Part shown: positions 32,001 to 46,800 of the stretch, one piece after another
How positions within the stretch are numbered: position 1 is the stretch's first letter
Layout: the number at the start of each line of letters is the position of its first letter
Source: Macrothele yani
Lineage: Eukaryota > Arthropoda > Arachnida > Araneae > Macrothelidae
Assembly (NCBI GenBank): GCA_039090855.1
Contig: CM077011.1
Location: 40,381,501-40,445,500 of the forward strand
Direction: 5' to 3'
Length of the DNA: 64,000 nucleotides
The notes under the pieces: model-generated
What the model was told of the DNA's origin: nothing
What the model saw: only the letters and a program-made list of their open reading frames with translations
The model's database searches: none
Translations under genes and position numbers: made by a program

Positions 32001-33399
32001 CCAAGTCCATCCAATGGCTCAGGCATTGTTTCCTGCAGGGGATGCCATCTATAAAGATGATCCCCTGATCACCTTGAAAGGACGGATGCCTGGCAGGGCG
32101 TATGAAACCATTTTGGCCGACCAAGTCCATCCAATGGCTCAGGCATTGTTTCCTGCAGGGGATGCCATCTATCAAGATGATCCCCTGATCACCTTGAAAG
32201 GACGGATGCCTGGCAGGGCGTATGAAACCATTTTGGCCGACCAAGTCCATCCAATGGCTCAGGCATTGTTTCCTGCAGGGGATGCCATCTATAAAGATGA
32301 TCCCCTGATCACCTTGAAAGGACGGATGACCGACAGGGCGTATAAAACCATTTTGGCCGACCAAGTCCATCCAATGGCTCAGGCATTGTTTCCTGCAGGG
32401 GATGCCATCTATCAAGATGATCCCCTGATCACCTTGAAAGGACTAATGACCGAAAGGGCGTATGAAACCATTTTGGCCGACCAAGTCCATCCAATGGCTC
32501 AGGCATCGTTTCCTGCAGGGGAGGCCATCTATCAAGATGATCCCCTGATCACCTTGAAAGGACGGATGACCGGCAGGGCGTATGAAACCATTTTGGCCGA
32601 CCAAGTCAATCCAATGGCTCAGGCATTGTTTCCTGCAGGGGATACCATCTATCAAGATGATCCCCTGATCACCTTGAAAGGACGGATGACCGGCAGGGGG
32701 TATGAAACCATTTTGCCCGACGAAGTCCATCCAATGGTTCAGGCATTGTTTCCTGCAGGGTATGCCATCTATCAATATGATCCCCTGATCACCTTAAAAG
32801 GACGGATGACTGGCAGGGCGTATGAAACCATTTTGGCCGACCAAGTCCATCCAATGGCTCAGGCATTGTTTCCTGCAGGGGAGGCCGTCTATCAAGATGA
32901 TCCCCTGATCACCTTGAAAGGACGGATAACCGGCAGGGCGTACGAAACCATTTTGGCCGACCAAGTCCATCCAATGGCTCAGGCATTGTTTCCTGCAGGG
33001 AATGCCATCTATCAAGATGATCCCCTGATCACCTTGAAAGGACGGATGCCTGGAAGGGCGTAAGAAACCATTTTGGCCGACCAAGTCCATCCAATGGCTT
33101 AGGCATTGTTTCCTGCAGGGGATACCATCTATCAAGATGATCCCCTGATCACCTTGAAAGGGCGGATGACTGGCAGGGCGTATGAAACCATTTTGGCCGA
33201 CCAAGTCCATCCAATGGCTCAGGCATTGTTTCCTACAGGGTATGCCATCTATCAATATGATCCCCTGATCACCAAAAAAGGACGGATGACTGGCATGGCG
33301 TATGAAACCATTTTGGCCGACCAAGTCCATCCAATGGCTCAGGCATTGTTTCCTGCAGGGGATGCCATCTATCAAGATGATCCCCTGATCACCTTGAAA

Positions 33400-36300
33400 G
33401 GACTAATGACCGAAAGGGCGTAGGAAACCATTTTGGCCGACCAAGTCCATCCAATGGCTCAGGCATTGTTTCCTGCAGGGGAGGCCATCTATCAAGATGA
33501 TCCCCTGATCACCTTGAAAGGACGGATGACCGGCAGGGCGTATGAAACCATTTTGGCCGACCAAGTCAATCCAATGGCTCAGGCATTTTTTCCTGCAGGG
33601 GAGGCCATCTATCAAGATGATCCCCTGATCACCTTGAAAGGACGGATGATCGGCAGGGAGTATGAAACTATTTTGCCCGACCAAGTCCATCCAATGGCTC
33701 AGGCATTGTTTCCTGCAAGGGGAGGCCATCTATTAAGATGATCCCCTGATCACCTTGAAAGGACGGATGACGGGCAGGGCGTATGAAACCATTTTGACTG
33801 ACCAAGTCCATCCAATGGCTCAGGCATTGTTTCCTGCAGGGGATGTCATCTATCAAGATGATCCCCTGATCACCTTAAAAGGACGGATTCCTGGTAGGGC
33901 GTATGAAACCATTTTGGCCGACCAAGTCCATCCAATGGCTCAGGCATTGTTTCCTGCAGGGGATGCCATCTATAAAGATGATCCCCTGATCATCTTGAAA
34001 GTACGAATGACCGGCAGGGCGTATGAAACTATTTTGGCCGACCAAGGCCATCCAATATCTCGGGCATTGTTTCCTGCAGGGGATGCCATCTATCAAAATG
34101 ATCCCCTGATCACCTTGAAAGGACGGATGATTGGCAGGGCGTATGAAACCATTTTGGCCTACCAAGTCCATCCAATGGCTCAGGCAATGTTTCGTACAGA
34201 TGATGCCATCTATCAAGATGATCCCCTGATCACCTTAAAAGGACGGATGCCTGGCAGGGCGTATGAAACCATTTTGGCCGACCAAGTCCATTCAATGGCT
34301 CAGGCATTGTTTCCTGCAGGGTATGCCATTTATCAATATGATCCCCTGATCACCTTAAAAGGACGGATTCCTGGTAGGGCGTATGAAACCATTTTGGCCG
34401 TTCAAGTACATCCAATGGCTCAGGCATTGTTTCCTGCAGGGGATGTCATCTATCAAGATGATCCCCGATCACCTTGAAAGTACGGATGACCGGCAGGACG
34501 TATGAAACCATTTTGGCCGACCAAGGCCATCCAATGGCTCGGGCATTGTTTCCTGCAGGGGATGCCATCTATCAAAATGATCCCCTGATCACCTTGAAAG
34601 GACGGATGACTGGCAGCGCGTATGAAACCATTTTGGCCTACCAAGTCCATCCAATGGCTCAGGCATTGTTTCCTACAGGGGATGCCATCTATCAAGATGA
34701 TCCCCTGATCGCCTTAAAAGGACGGATGCCTGGCAGGGCGTATGAAACCATTTTGGCCGACCAAGTCCATCCAATGGCTCAGGCATTGTTTCCTGCAGGG
34801 GATGCCATCTATCAAGATGATCCCCTGATCACCTTGAAAGGACAAATGACCGAAAGGGCGTATGAAACCATTTTGGCCGACCAAGTCCATCCAATGGCTG
34901 AGGCATTGTTTCCTGCAGGGGAGGCCATCTATCAAGATGATCCCCTGATCACCTTGAAAAGACGGATGATCGGCAAGGCGTATGAAACCATTTTGGCCGA
35001 CCAAGTCCATCCAATGGCTCAGGCATTGTTTCCTGCAGGGGATGCCATCTATCAAGATCACCTTGAAAGGACGGATGCCTGGCAGGGCGTATGAAACCAT
35101 TTTGGCCAACCAAGTCCATCCAATGGCTCAGGCATTGTTTCCTGCAGGGGATGCCATCTATCAAGATCACCTTGAAAGGACGGATGCCTGGCAGGGCGTA
35201 TGAAACCATTTTGGCCGACCAAGTCCATCCAATGGCTCAGGCATTGTTTCCTGCAGGGGATGCCATCTATAAAGATGATCCCCTGATCACCTTGAAAGGA
35301 CGGATGACCGACAGGGCGTATGAAACCATTTTGGCCGACCAAGTCCATCCAATGGCTCAGCCATTGTTTCCTGCAGGGGATGCCATCTATCAAGATGATC
35401 CCCTGATCACCTTGAAAGGACTAATGACCGAAAGGGCGTATGAAACCATTTTGGCCGACCAAGTCCATCCAATGGCTCAGGCATTGTTTCCTGCAGGGGA
35501 TACCATCTATCAAGATGATCCCCTGATCACCTTGAAAGGACGGATGACCGGCAGGGCGTATGAAACCATTTTGCCCGACCAAGTCCATCCAATGGCTCAG
35601 GCATTGTTTCCTGCGGGGTATGCCATCTATCAATATGATCCCCTGATCACCTTAAAAGGACGGATGACTGGCAGGGCGTATGAAACCATTTTGACCGACC
35701 AAGTCCATCCAATGGCTCAGGCATTGTTTCCTGCAGGGGAGGCCGTCTATCAAGATGATTCCCTGATCACCTTGAAAGGACGGATAACCGGCAGGGCGTA
35801 CGAAACCATTTTGGCCGACCAAGTCCATCCAATGGCTCAGGCATTGTTTCCTGCAGGGAATGCCATCTATCAAGATGATCCCCTGATCACCTTGAAAGGA
35901 CGGATGCCTGGCAGGGCGTAAGAAACCATTTTGGTCGACCAAGTCCATCCAATGGCTTAGGCATTGTTTCCTGCAGGGGATACCATCTATCAAGATGATC
36001 CCCTGATCACCTTGAAAGGGCGGATGACTGGCAGGGCGTATGAAACCATTTTGGCCGACCAAGTCCATCCAATGGCTCAGGCATTGTTTCCTACAGGGTA
36101 TGCCATCTATCAATATGATCCCCTGATCACCAAAAAAAGGACGGATGACTGGCATGGCGTATGAAACCATTTTGGCCGACCAAGTCCATCCAATGGCTCA
36201 TGCACTGTTTCCTGCAGGTGAGGCCATCTATCAAGATGATCCCCTGATCACCTTGAAAGGTCGGATGACCGACAGGGCGTATGAAACCATTTTGGCCGAC

Positions 36301-39300
36301 CAAGTCCATCCAATGGCTCAGGCATTGTTTCCTGCAGGGGATGCCATCTATCAAGATGATCCCCTGATCACCTTGAAAGGACTAATGACCGAAAGGGCGT
36401 AGGAAACCATTTTGGCCGACCAAGTCCATCCAATGGCTCAGGCATTGTTTCCTGCAGGGGAGGCCATCTATCAAGATGATCCCCTGATCACCTTGAAAGG
36501 ACGGATGACCGGCAGGGCGTATGAAACCATTTTGGCCGACCAAGTCAATCCAATGGCTCAGGCATTTTTTCCTGCAGGGGAGGCCATCTATCAAGATGAT
36601 CCCCTGATCACCTTGAAAGGACGGATGATCGGCAGGGAGTATGAAACTATTTTGCCCGACCAAGTCCATCCAATGGCTCAGGCATTGTTTCCTGCAAGGG
36701 GAGGCCATCTATTAAGATGATCCCCTGATCACCTTGAAAGGACGGATGACGGGCAGGGCGTATGAAACCATTTTGACTGACCAAGTCCATCCAATGGCTC
36801 AGGCATTGTTTCCTGCAGGGGATGTCATCTATCAAGATGATCCCCTGATCACCTTAAAAGGACGGATTCCTGGTAGGGCGTATGAAACCATTTTGGCCGA
36901 CCAAGTCCATCCAATGGCTCAGGTATTGTTTCCTGCAGGGGATGCCATCTATAAAGATGATCCCCTGATCATCTTGAAAGTACGAATGACCGGCAGGGCG
37001 TATGAAACTATTTTGGCCGACCAAGGCCATCCAATATCTCGGGCATTGTTTCCTGCAGGGGTTGCCATCTATCAAAATGATCCCCTGATCACCTTGAAAG
37101 GACGGATGACTGGCAGGGCGTATGAAACCATTTTGGCCTACCAAGTCCATCCAATGGCTCAGGCAATGTTTCGTACAGGGGATGCCATCTATCAAGATGA
37201 TCCCCTGATCACCTTAAAAGGACGGATGCCTGGCAGGGCGTATGAAACCATTTTGGCCGACCAAGTCCATTCAATGGCTCAGGCATTGTTTCCTGCAGGG
37301 TATGCCATTTATCAATATGATCCCCTGATCACCTTAAAAGGACGGATTCCTGGTAGGGCGTATGAAACCATTTTGGCCGACCAAGTACATCCAATGGCTC
37401 AGGCATTGTTTCCTGCAGGGGATGTCATCTATCAAGATGATCCCCGATCACCTTGAAAGTACGGATGACCGGCAGGGCGTATGAAACCATTTTGGCCGAC
37501 CAAGGCCATCCAATGGCTCGGGCATTGTTTCCTGCAGGGGATGCCATCTATCAAAATGATCCCCTGATCACCTTGAAAGGACGGATGACTGGCAGCGCGT
37601 ATGAAACCATTTTGGCCTACCAAGTCCATCCAATGGCTCAGGCATTGTTTCCTACAGGGGATGCCATCTATCAAGATGATCCCCTGATCGCCTTAAAAGG
37701 ACGGATGCCTGGCAGGGCGTATGAAACCATTTTGGCCGACCAAGTCCATCCAATGGCTCAGGCATTGTTTCCTGCAGGGGATGCCATCTATAAAGATGAT
37801 CCCCTGATCACCTTGAAAGGACGGATGACCGACAGGGCGTATGAAACCATTTTGGCCGACCAAGTCCATCCAATGGCTCAGGCATTGTTTCCTGCAGGGG
37901 ATGCCATCTATCAAGATGATCCCCTGATCACCTTGAAAGGACTAATGACCGAAAGGGCGTATGAAACCATTTTGGCCGACCAAGTCCATCCAATGGCTCA
38001 GGCATTGTTTCCTGCAGGGGAGGCCATCTATCAAGATGATCCCCTGATCACCTTGAAAGGACGGATGACCGGCAGGGCGTATGAAACCATTTTGGCCGAC
38101 CAAGTCAATCCAATGGCTCAGGCATTGTTTCCTGCAGGGGATACCATCTATCAAGATGATCCCCTGATCACCTTGAAAGGACGGATGACCGGCAGGGCGT
38201 ATGAAACCATTTTGCCCGACCAAGTCCATCCAATGGCTCAGGCATTGTTTCCTGCGGGGTATGCCATCTATCAATATGATCCCCTGATCACCTTAAAAGG
38301 ACGGATGACTGGCAGGGCGTATGAAACCATTTTGGCCGACCAAGTCCATCCAATGGCTCAGGCATTGTTTCCTGCAGGGGAGGCCGTCTATCAAGATGAT
38401 TCCCTGATCACCTTGAAAGGACGGATAACCGGCAGGGCGTACGAAACCATTTTGGCCGACCAAGTCCATCCAATGGCTCAGGCATTGTTTCCTGCAGGGA
38501 ATGCCATCTATCAAGATGATCCCCTGATCACCTTGAAAGGACGGATGCCTGGCAGGGCGTAAGAAACCATTTTGGCCGACCAAGTCCATCCAATGGCTTA
38601 GGCATTGTTTCCTGCAGGGGATACCATCTATCAAGATGATCCCCTGATCACCTTGAAAGGGCGGATGACTGGCAGGGCGTATGAAACCATTTTGGCCGAC
38701 CAAGTCCATCCAATGGCTCAGGCATTGTTTCCTACAGGGTATGCCATCTATCAATATGATCCCCTGATCACCAAAAAAAGGACGGATGACTGGCATGGCG
38801 TATGAAACCATTTTGGCCGACCAAGTCCATCCAATGGCTCATGCACTGTTTCCTGCAGGGGAGGCCATCTATCAAGATGATCCCCTGATCACCTTGAAAG
38901 GTCGGATGACCGACAGGGCGTATGAAACCATTTTGGCCGACCAAGTCCATCCAATGGCTCAGGCATTGTTTCCTGCAGGGGAGGCCATCTATCAAAATGA
39001 TCCCCTGATCACCTTGAAAGGACGGATGATCGGCAGGGCGTATGAAACCATTTTGGCCGACCAAGTCCATCCAATGGCTCAGGCATTGTTTCCTGCAGGG
39101 GATGCCATCTATCAAGATGATCCCCTGATCACCTTGAAAGGACGGATGCCTGGCAGGGCGTATGAAACCATTTTGGCCGACCAAGTGCATCCAATGGCTC
39201 AGGCATTGTTTCCTGCAGGGGATGCCATCTATCAAGATGATCCCCTGATCACCTTGAAAGGACGGATGACCGACAGGCCGTATGAAACCATTTTGGCCGA

Positions 39301-42300
39301 CCAAGTCCATCCAATGGCTCAGGCATTGTTTCCTGCAGGGGATGCCATCTATCAAGATGATCCCCTGATCACCTTGAAAGGACTAATGACCGAAAGGGCG
39401 TAGGAAACCATTTTGGCCGACCAAGTCCATCCAATGGCTCAGGAATTGTTTCCTGCAGGGGAGGCCATCTATCAAGATGATCCCCTGATCACCTTGAAAG
39501 GACGGATGACCGGCAGGGCGTATGAAACCATTTTGGCCGACCAAGTCAATCCAATGGCTCAGGCATTTTTTCCTGCAGGGGAGGCCATCTATCAAGATGA
39601 TCCCCTGATCACCTTGAAAGGACGGATGATCGGCAGGGAGTATGAAACTATTTTGCCCGACCAAGTCCATCCAATGGCTCAGGCATTGTTTCCTGCAAGG
39701 GGAGGCCATCTATTAAGATGATCCCCTGATCACCTTGAAAGGACGGATGACGGGCAGGGCGTATGAAACCATTTTGACTGACCAAGTCCATCCAATGGCT
39801 CAGGCATTGTTTCCTGCAGGGGATGTCATCTATCAAGATGATCCCCTGATCACCTTAAAAGGACGGATTCCTGGTAGGGCGTATGAAACCATTTTGGCCG
39901 ACCAAGTCCATCCAATGGCTCAGGCATTGTTTCCTGCAGGGGATGCCATCTATAAAGATGATCCCCTGATCATCTTGAAAGTACGAATGACCGGCAAGGC
40001 GTATGAAACTATTTTGGCCGACCAAGGCCATCCAATATCTCGGGCATTGTTTCCTGCAGGGGATGCCATCTATCAAAATGATCCCCTGATCGTCTTGAAA
40101 GGACGGATGACTGGCAGGGCGTATGAAACCATTTTGGCCTACCAAGTCCATCCAATGGCTCAGGCAATGTTTCGTACAAGGGATGCCATCTATCAAGATG
40201 ATCCCCTGATTACCTTAAAAGGACGGATGTCTGGCAGGGCGTATGAAACCATTTTGGCAGACCAAGTCCATTCAATGGCTCAGGCATTGTTTCCTGCAGG
40301 GTATGCCATTTATCAATATGATCCCCTGATCACCTTAAAAGGACGGATTCCTGGTAGGGCGTATGAAACCATTTTGGCCGACCAAGTACATCCAATGGCT
40401 CAGGCATTGTTTCCTGCAGGGGATGTCATCTATCAAGATGATCCCCGATCACCTTGAAAGTACGGATGACCGGCAGGGCGTACGAAACCATTTTGGCCGA
40501 CCAAGGCCATCCAATGGCTCGGGCATTGTTTCCTGCAGGGGATGCCATCTATCAAAATGATCCCCTGATCACCTTGAAAGGACGGATGACTGGCAGCGCG
40601 TATGAAACCATTTTGGCCTACCAAGTCCATCCAATGGCTCAGGCATTGTTTCCTACAGGGGATGCCATCTATCAAGATGATCCCCTGATCGCCTTAAAAG
40701 GACGGATGCCTGGCAGGGCGTATGAAACCATTTTGGCCGACCAAGTCCATCCAATGGCTCAGGCATTGTTTCCTGCAGGGGATGCCATCTATCAAGATGA
40801 TCCCCTGATCACCTTGAAAGGACAAATGACCGACAGGGCGTATGAAACCATTTTGGCCGACCAAGTCCATCCAATGGCTCAGGCATTGTTTCCTGCAGGG
40901 GATGCCATCTATCAAGATGATCCCCTGATCGCCTTAAAAGGACGGATGCCTAGCAGGGCGTATGAAACCATTTTGGCCGACCAAGTCCATCCAATGGCTC
41001 AGGCATTGTTTCCTGCAGGGGAGGCCATCTATCAAGATGATCCCCTGATCACCTTGAAAGGACGGATGACCGGCAGGGCGTATGAAACCATTTTGGCCGA
41101 CCAAGTCAATCCAATGGCTCAGGCATTGTTTCCTGCAGGGGATACCATCTATCAAGATGATCCCCTGATCACCTTGAAAGGACGGATGACCGGCAGGGCG
41201 TATGAAACCATTTTGCCCGACCAAGTCCATCCAATGGCTCAGGCATTGTTTCCTGCGGGGTATGCAATCTATCAATATGATCCCCTGATCACCTTAAAAG
41301 GACGGATGACTGGCAGGGCGTATGAAACCATTTTGGCCGACCAAGTCCATCCAATGGCTCAGGCATTGTTTCCTGCAGGGGAGGCCGTCTATCAAGATGA
41401 TCCCCTGATCACCTTGAAAGGACGGATAACCGGCAGGGCGTACGAAACCATTTTGGCCGACCAAGTCCATCCAATGGCTCAGGCATTGTTTCCTGCAGGG
41501 GATGCCATCTATCAAGATGATCCCCTGATCACCTTGAAAGGACGGATGCCTGGCAGGGCGTATGAAACCATTTTGGCCGACCAAGTCCATCCAATGGCTT
41601 AGCCATTGTTTCCTGCAGGGGATACCATCTATCAAGATGATCCCCTGATCACCTTGAAAGGGCGGATGACTGGCAGGGCGTATGAAACCATTTTGGCCGA
41701 CCAAGTCCATCCAATGGCTCAGGCATTGTTTCCTACAGGGTATGCCATCTATCAATATGATCCCCTGATCACCAAAAAAAGGACGGATGACTGGCATGGC
41801 GTATGAAACCATTTTGGCCGACCAAGTCCATTCAATGGCTCATGCATTGTTTCCTGCAGGGGAGGCCATCTATCAAGATGATCCCCTGATCACCTTGAAA
41901 GGTCGGATGACCGACAGGGCGTATGAAACCATTTTGGCCGACCAAGTCCATCCAATGGCTCAGGCATTGTTTCCTGCAGGGGAGGCCATCTATCAAAATG
42001 ATCCCCTGATCACCTTGAAAGGACGGATGATCGGCAGGGCGTATGAAACCATTTTGGCCGACCAAGTCCATCCAATGGCTCAGGCATTGTTTCCTGCAGG
42101 GGATGCCATCTATCAAGATGATCCCCTGATCACCTTGAAAGGACGGATGCCTGGCAGGGCGTATGAAACCATTTTGGCCGACCAAGTCCATCCAATGGCT
42201 CAGGCATTGTTTCCTGCAGGGGATGCCATCTATCAAGATGATCCCCTGATCACCTTGAAAGGACGGATGACCGACAGGGCGTATGAAACCATTTTGGCCG

Positions 42301-42405
42301 ACCAAGTCCATCCAATGGCTCAGGCATTGTTTCCTGCAGGGGATGCCATCTATCAAGATGATCCCCTGATCACCTTGAAAGGACTAATGACCGAAAGGGC
42401 GTAGG
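33400..42405 (+). repeat. About 3.0-kb (25-unit) higher-order repeats in the middle of the array
   Basis: Seen: the unit with GACTAATGACCG and CGTAGGAAACC (stop variant) recurs at about 33405, 36384, 39385 and 42388, offsets 2979, 3001 and 3003. The one-base insertion variant GCAAGGGGAGGCCATC recurs at about 33716, 36695 and 39696 with the same offsets. This higher-order period differs from the 4.32-kb period to the right, so the array grew in separate episodes. Confidence 0.85.
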
Positions 42406-43869
42406 AAACCATTTTGGCCGACCAAGTTCATCCAATGACTCAGGCATTGTTTCCTGCAGGGGAGGCCATCTATCAAGATGATCCCCTGATCACCTTGAAA
42501 GGACGGATGACCGGCAGGGCGTATGAAACCATTTTGGCCGACCAAGTCAATCCAATGGCTCAGGCATTGTTTCCTGCAGGGGATGTCATCTATCAAGATG
42601 ATCCCCGATCACCTTGAAAGTACGGATGACCGGCAGGGCGTATGAAACCATTTTGGCCGACCGAGGCCATCCAATGGCTCGGGCATTGTTTCCTGCAGGG
42701 GATGCCATCTATCAAAATGATCCCCTGATCACCTTGAAAGGACGGATGACTGGCAGCGCGTATGAAACCATTTTGGCCTACCAAGTCCATCCAATGGCTC
42801 AGGCATTGTTTCCTACAGGGGATGCCATCTATCAAGATGATCCCCTGATCGCCTTAAAAGGACGGATGCCTGGCAGGGCGTATGAAACCATTTTGGCCGA
42901 CCAAGTCCATCCAATGGCTCAGGCATTGTTTCCTGCAGGGGATGCCATCTATCAAGATGATCCCCTGATCACCTTGAAAGGACAAATGACCGAAAGGGCG
43001 TATGAAACCATTTTGGCCGACCAAGTCCATCCAATGGCTCAGGCATTGTTTCCTGCAGGGGAGGCCATCTATCAAGATGATCCCCTGATCACCTTGAAAG
43101 GACGGATGACCGGCAGGGCGTATGAAACCATTTTGGCCGACCAAGTCAATCCAATGGCTCAGGCATTGTTTCCTGCAGGGGATACCATCTATCAAGATGA
43201 TCCCCTGATCACCTTGAAAGGACGGATGACCGGCAGGGCGTATGAAACCATTTTGCCCGACCAAGTCCATCCAATGGCTCAGGCATTGTTTCCTGCGGGT
43301 ATGCAATCTATCAATATGATCCCCTGATCACCTTAAAAGGACGGATGACTGGCAGGGCGTATGAAACCATTTTGGCCGACCAAGTCCATCCAATGGCTCA
43401 GGCATTGTTTCCTGCAGGGGAGGCCGTCTATCAAGATGATCCCCTGATCACCTTGAAAGGACGGATAACCGGCAGGGCGTACGAAACCATTTTGGCCGAC
43501 CAAGTCCATCCAATGGCTCAGGCATTGTTTCCTGCAGGGGATGCCATCTATCAAGATGATCCCCTGATCACCTTGAAAGGACGGATGCCTGGCAGGGCGT
43601 ATGAAACCATTTTGGCCGACCAAGTCCATCCAATGGCTTAGGCATTGTTTCCTGCAGGGGATACCATCTATCAAGATGATCCCCTGATCACCTTGAAAGG
43701 GCGGATGACTGGCAGGGCGTATGAAACCATTTTGGCCGACCAAGTCCATCCAATGGCTCAGGCATTGTTTCCTACAGGGTATGCCATCTATCAATATGAT
43801 CCCCTGATCACCAAAAAAAGGACGGATGACTGGCATGGCGTATGAAACCATTTTGGCCGACCAAGTCCA

Positions 43870-46800
43870 TTCAATGGCTCATGCATTGTTTCCTGCAGGG
43901 GAGGCCATCTATCAAGATGATCCCTGATCACCTTGAAAGGTCGGATGACCGACAGGGCGTATGAAACCATTTTGGCCGACCAAGTCCATCCAATGGCTCA
44001 GGCATTGTTTCCTGCAGGGGCGGCCATCTATCAAAATGATCCCCTGATCACCTTGAAAGGACGGATGATCGGCAGGGCGTATGAAACCATTTTGGCCGAC
44101 CAAGTCCATCCAATGGCTCAGGCATTGTTTCCTGCAGGGGATGCCATCTATCAAGATGATCCCCTGATCACCTTGAAAGGACGGATGCCTGGCAGGGCGT
44201 ATGAAACCATTTTGGCCGACCAAGTCCATCCAATGGCTCAGGCATTGTTTCCTGCAGGGGATGCCATCTATCAAGATGATCCCCTGATCACCTTGAAAGG
44301 ACGGATGACCGACAGGGCGTATGAAACCATTTTGGCCGACCAAGTCCATCCAATGGCTCAGGCATTGTTTCCTGCAGGGGATGCCATCTATCAAGATGAT
44401 CCCCTGATCACCTTGAAAGGACTAATGACCGAAAGGGCGTAGGAAACCATTTTGGCCGACCAAGTTCATCCAATGACTCAGGCATTGTTTCCTGCAGGGG
44501 AGGCCATCTATCAAGATGATCCCCTGATCACCTTGAAAGGACGGATGACCGGCAGGGCGTATGAAACCATTTTGGCCGACCAAGTCAATCCAATGGCTCA
44601 GGCATTGTTTCCTGCAGGGGAGGCCATCTATCAAGATGATCCCCTGATCACCTTGAAAGGACGGATGATCGGCAGGGAGTATGAAACTATTTTGCCCGAC
44701 CAAGTCCATCCAATGGCTCAGGCATTGTTTCCTGCAAGGGGAGGCCATCTATTAAGATGATCCCCTGATCACCTTGAAAGGACGGATGACGGGCAGGGCG
44801 TATGAAACCATTTTGACTGACCAAGTCCATCCAATGGCTCAGGCATTGTTTCCTGCAGGGGATGTCATCTATTAAGATGATCCCCTGATCACCTTAAAAG
44901 GACGGATTCCTGGTAGGGCGTATGAAACCATTTTGGCCGACCAAGTCCATCCAATGGCTCAGGCATTGTTTCCTGCAGGGGATGCCATCTATAAAGATGA
45001 TCCCCTGATCATCTTGAAAGTACGAATGACCGGCAGGGCGTATGAAACTATTTTGGCCGACCAAGGCCATCCAATATCTCGGGCATTGTTTCCTGCAGGG
45101 GATGCCATCTATCAAAATGATCCCCTGAACACCTTGAAAGGACGGATGACTGGCAGGGCGTATGAAACCATTTTGGCCTACCAAGTCCATCCAATGGCTC
45201 AGGCAATGTTTCGTACAGGGGATGCCATCTATCAAGATGATCCCCTGATCACCATAAAAGGACGGATGCCTGGCAGGGCGTATGAAACCATTTTGGCCGA
45301 CCAAGTCCATTCAATGTCTCAGGCATTGTTTCCTGCAGGGTATGCCATTTATCAATATGATCCCCTGATCACCTTAAAAGGACGGATTCCTGGTAGGGCG
45401 TATGAAACCATTTTGGCCGACCAACTACATCCAATGGCTCAGGCATTGTTTCCTGCAGGGGATGTCATCTATCAAGATGATCCCCGATCACCTTGAAAGT
45501 ACGGATGACCGGCAGGGCGTATGAAACCATTTTGGCCGACCAAGGCCATCAAATGGCTCGGGCATTGTTTCCTGCAGGGGATGCCATCTATCAAAATGAT
45601 CCCCTGATCACCTTGAAAGGACGGATGACTGGCAGCGCGTATGAAACCATTTTGGCCTACCAAGTCCATCCAATGGCTCAGGCATTGTTTCCTACAGGGG
45701 ATGCCATCTATCAAGATGATCCCCTGATCGCCTTAAAAGGACGGATGCCTGGCAGGGCGTATGAAACCATTTTGGCCGACCAAGTCCATCCAATGGCTCA
45801 GGCATTGTTTCCTGCAGGGGATGCCATCTATCAAGATGATCCCCTGATCACCTTGAAAGGACTAATGACCGAAAGGGCGTATGAAACCATTTTGGCCGAC
45901 CAAGTCCATCCAATGGCTCAGGCATTGTTTCCTGCAGGGGAAGCCATCTATCAAGATGATCCCCTGATCACCTTGAAAGGACGGATGACCGGCAGGGCGT
46001 ATGAAACCATTTTGGCCGACCAAGTCAATCCAATGGCTCAGGCATTGTTTCCTGCAGGGGATACCATCTATCAAGATGATCCCCCGATCACCTTGAAAGG
46101 ACGGATGACCGGCAGGGCGTATCAAACCATTTTGGCCGACCAAGTCCATCCAATGGCTTTGGCATTGTTTCCTGCAGGGGATGCCATCTATCAAGATGAT
46201 CCCCTGATCACCTTGAAAGGGCGGATGACTGGCAGGGCGTATGAAACCATTTTGGCCGACCAAGTCCATCCAATGGCTCAGGCATTGTTTCCTACAGGGT
46301 ATGCCATCTATCAATATGATCCCCTGATCACCAAAAAAAGGACGGATGACTGGCATGGCGTATGAAACCATTTTGGCCGACCAAGTCCATCCAATGGCTC
46401 ATGCATTGTTTCCTGCAGGGGAGGCCATCTATCAAGATGATCCCCTGATCACCTTGAAAGGTCGGATGACCGACAGGGCGTATGAAACCATTTTGGCCGA
46501 CCAAGTCCATCCAATGGCTCAGGCATTGTTTCCTGCAGGGAGGCCATCTATCAAAATGATCCCCTGATCACCTTGAAAGGACGGATGATCGGCAGGGCGT
46601 ATGAAACCATTTTGGCCGACCAAGTCCATCCAATGGCTCAGGCATTGTTTCCTGCAGGGGATGCCATCTATCAAGATGATCCCCTGATCACCTTGAAAGG
46701 ACGGATGACCGACAGTGCGTAGGAAACCATTTTGGCCGACCAAGTCCATCCAATGGCTCAGGCATTGTTTCCTGCAGGGAGGCCATCTATCAAGATGATC

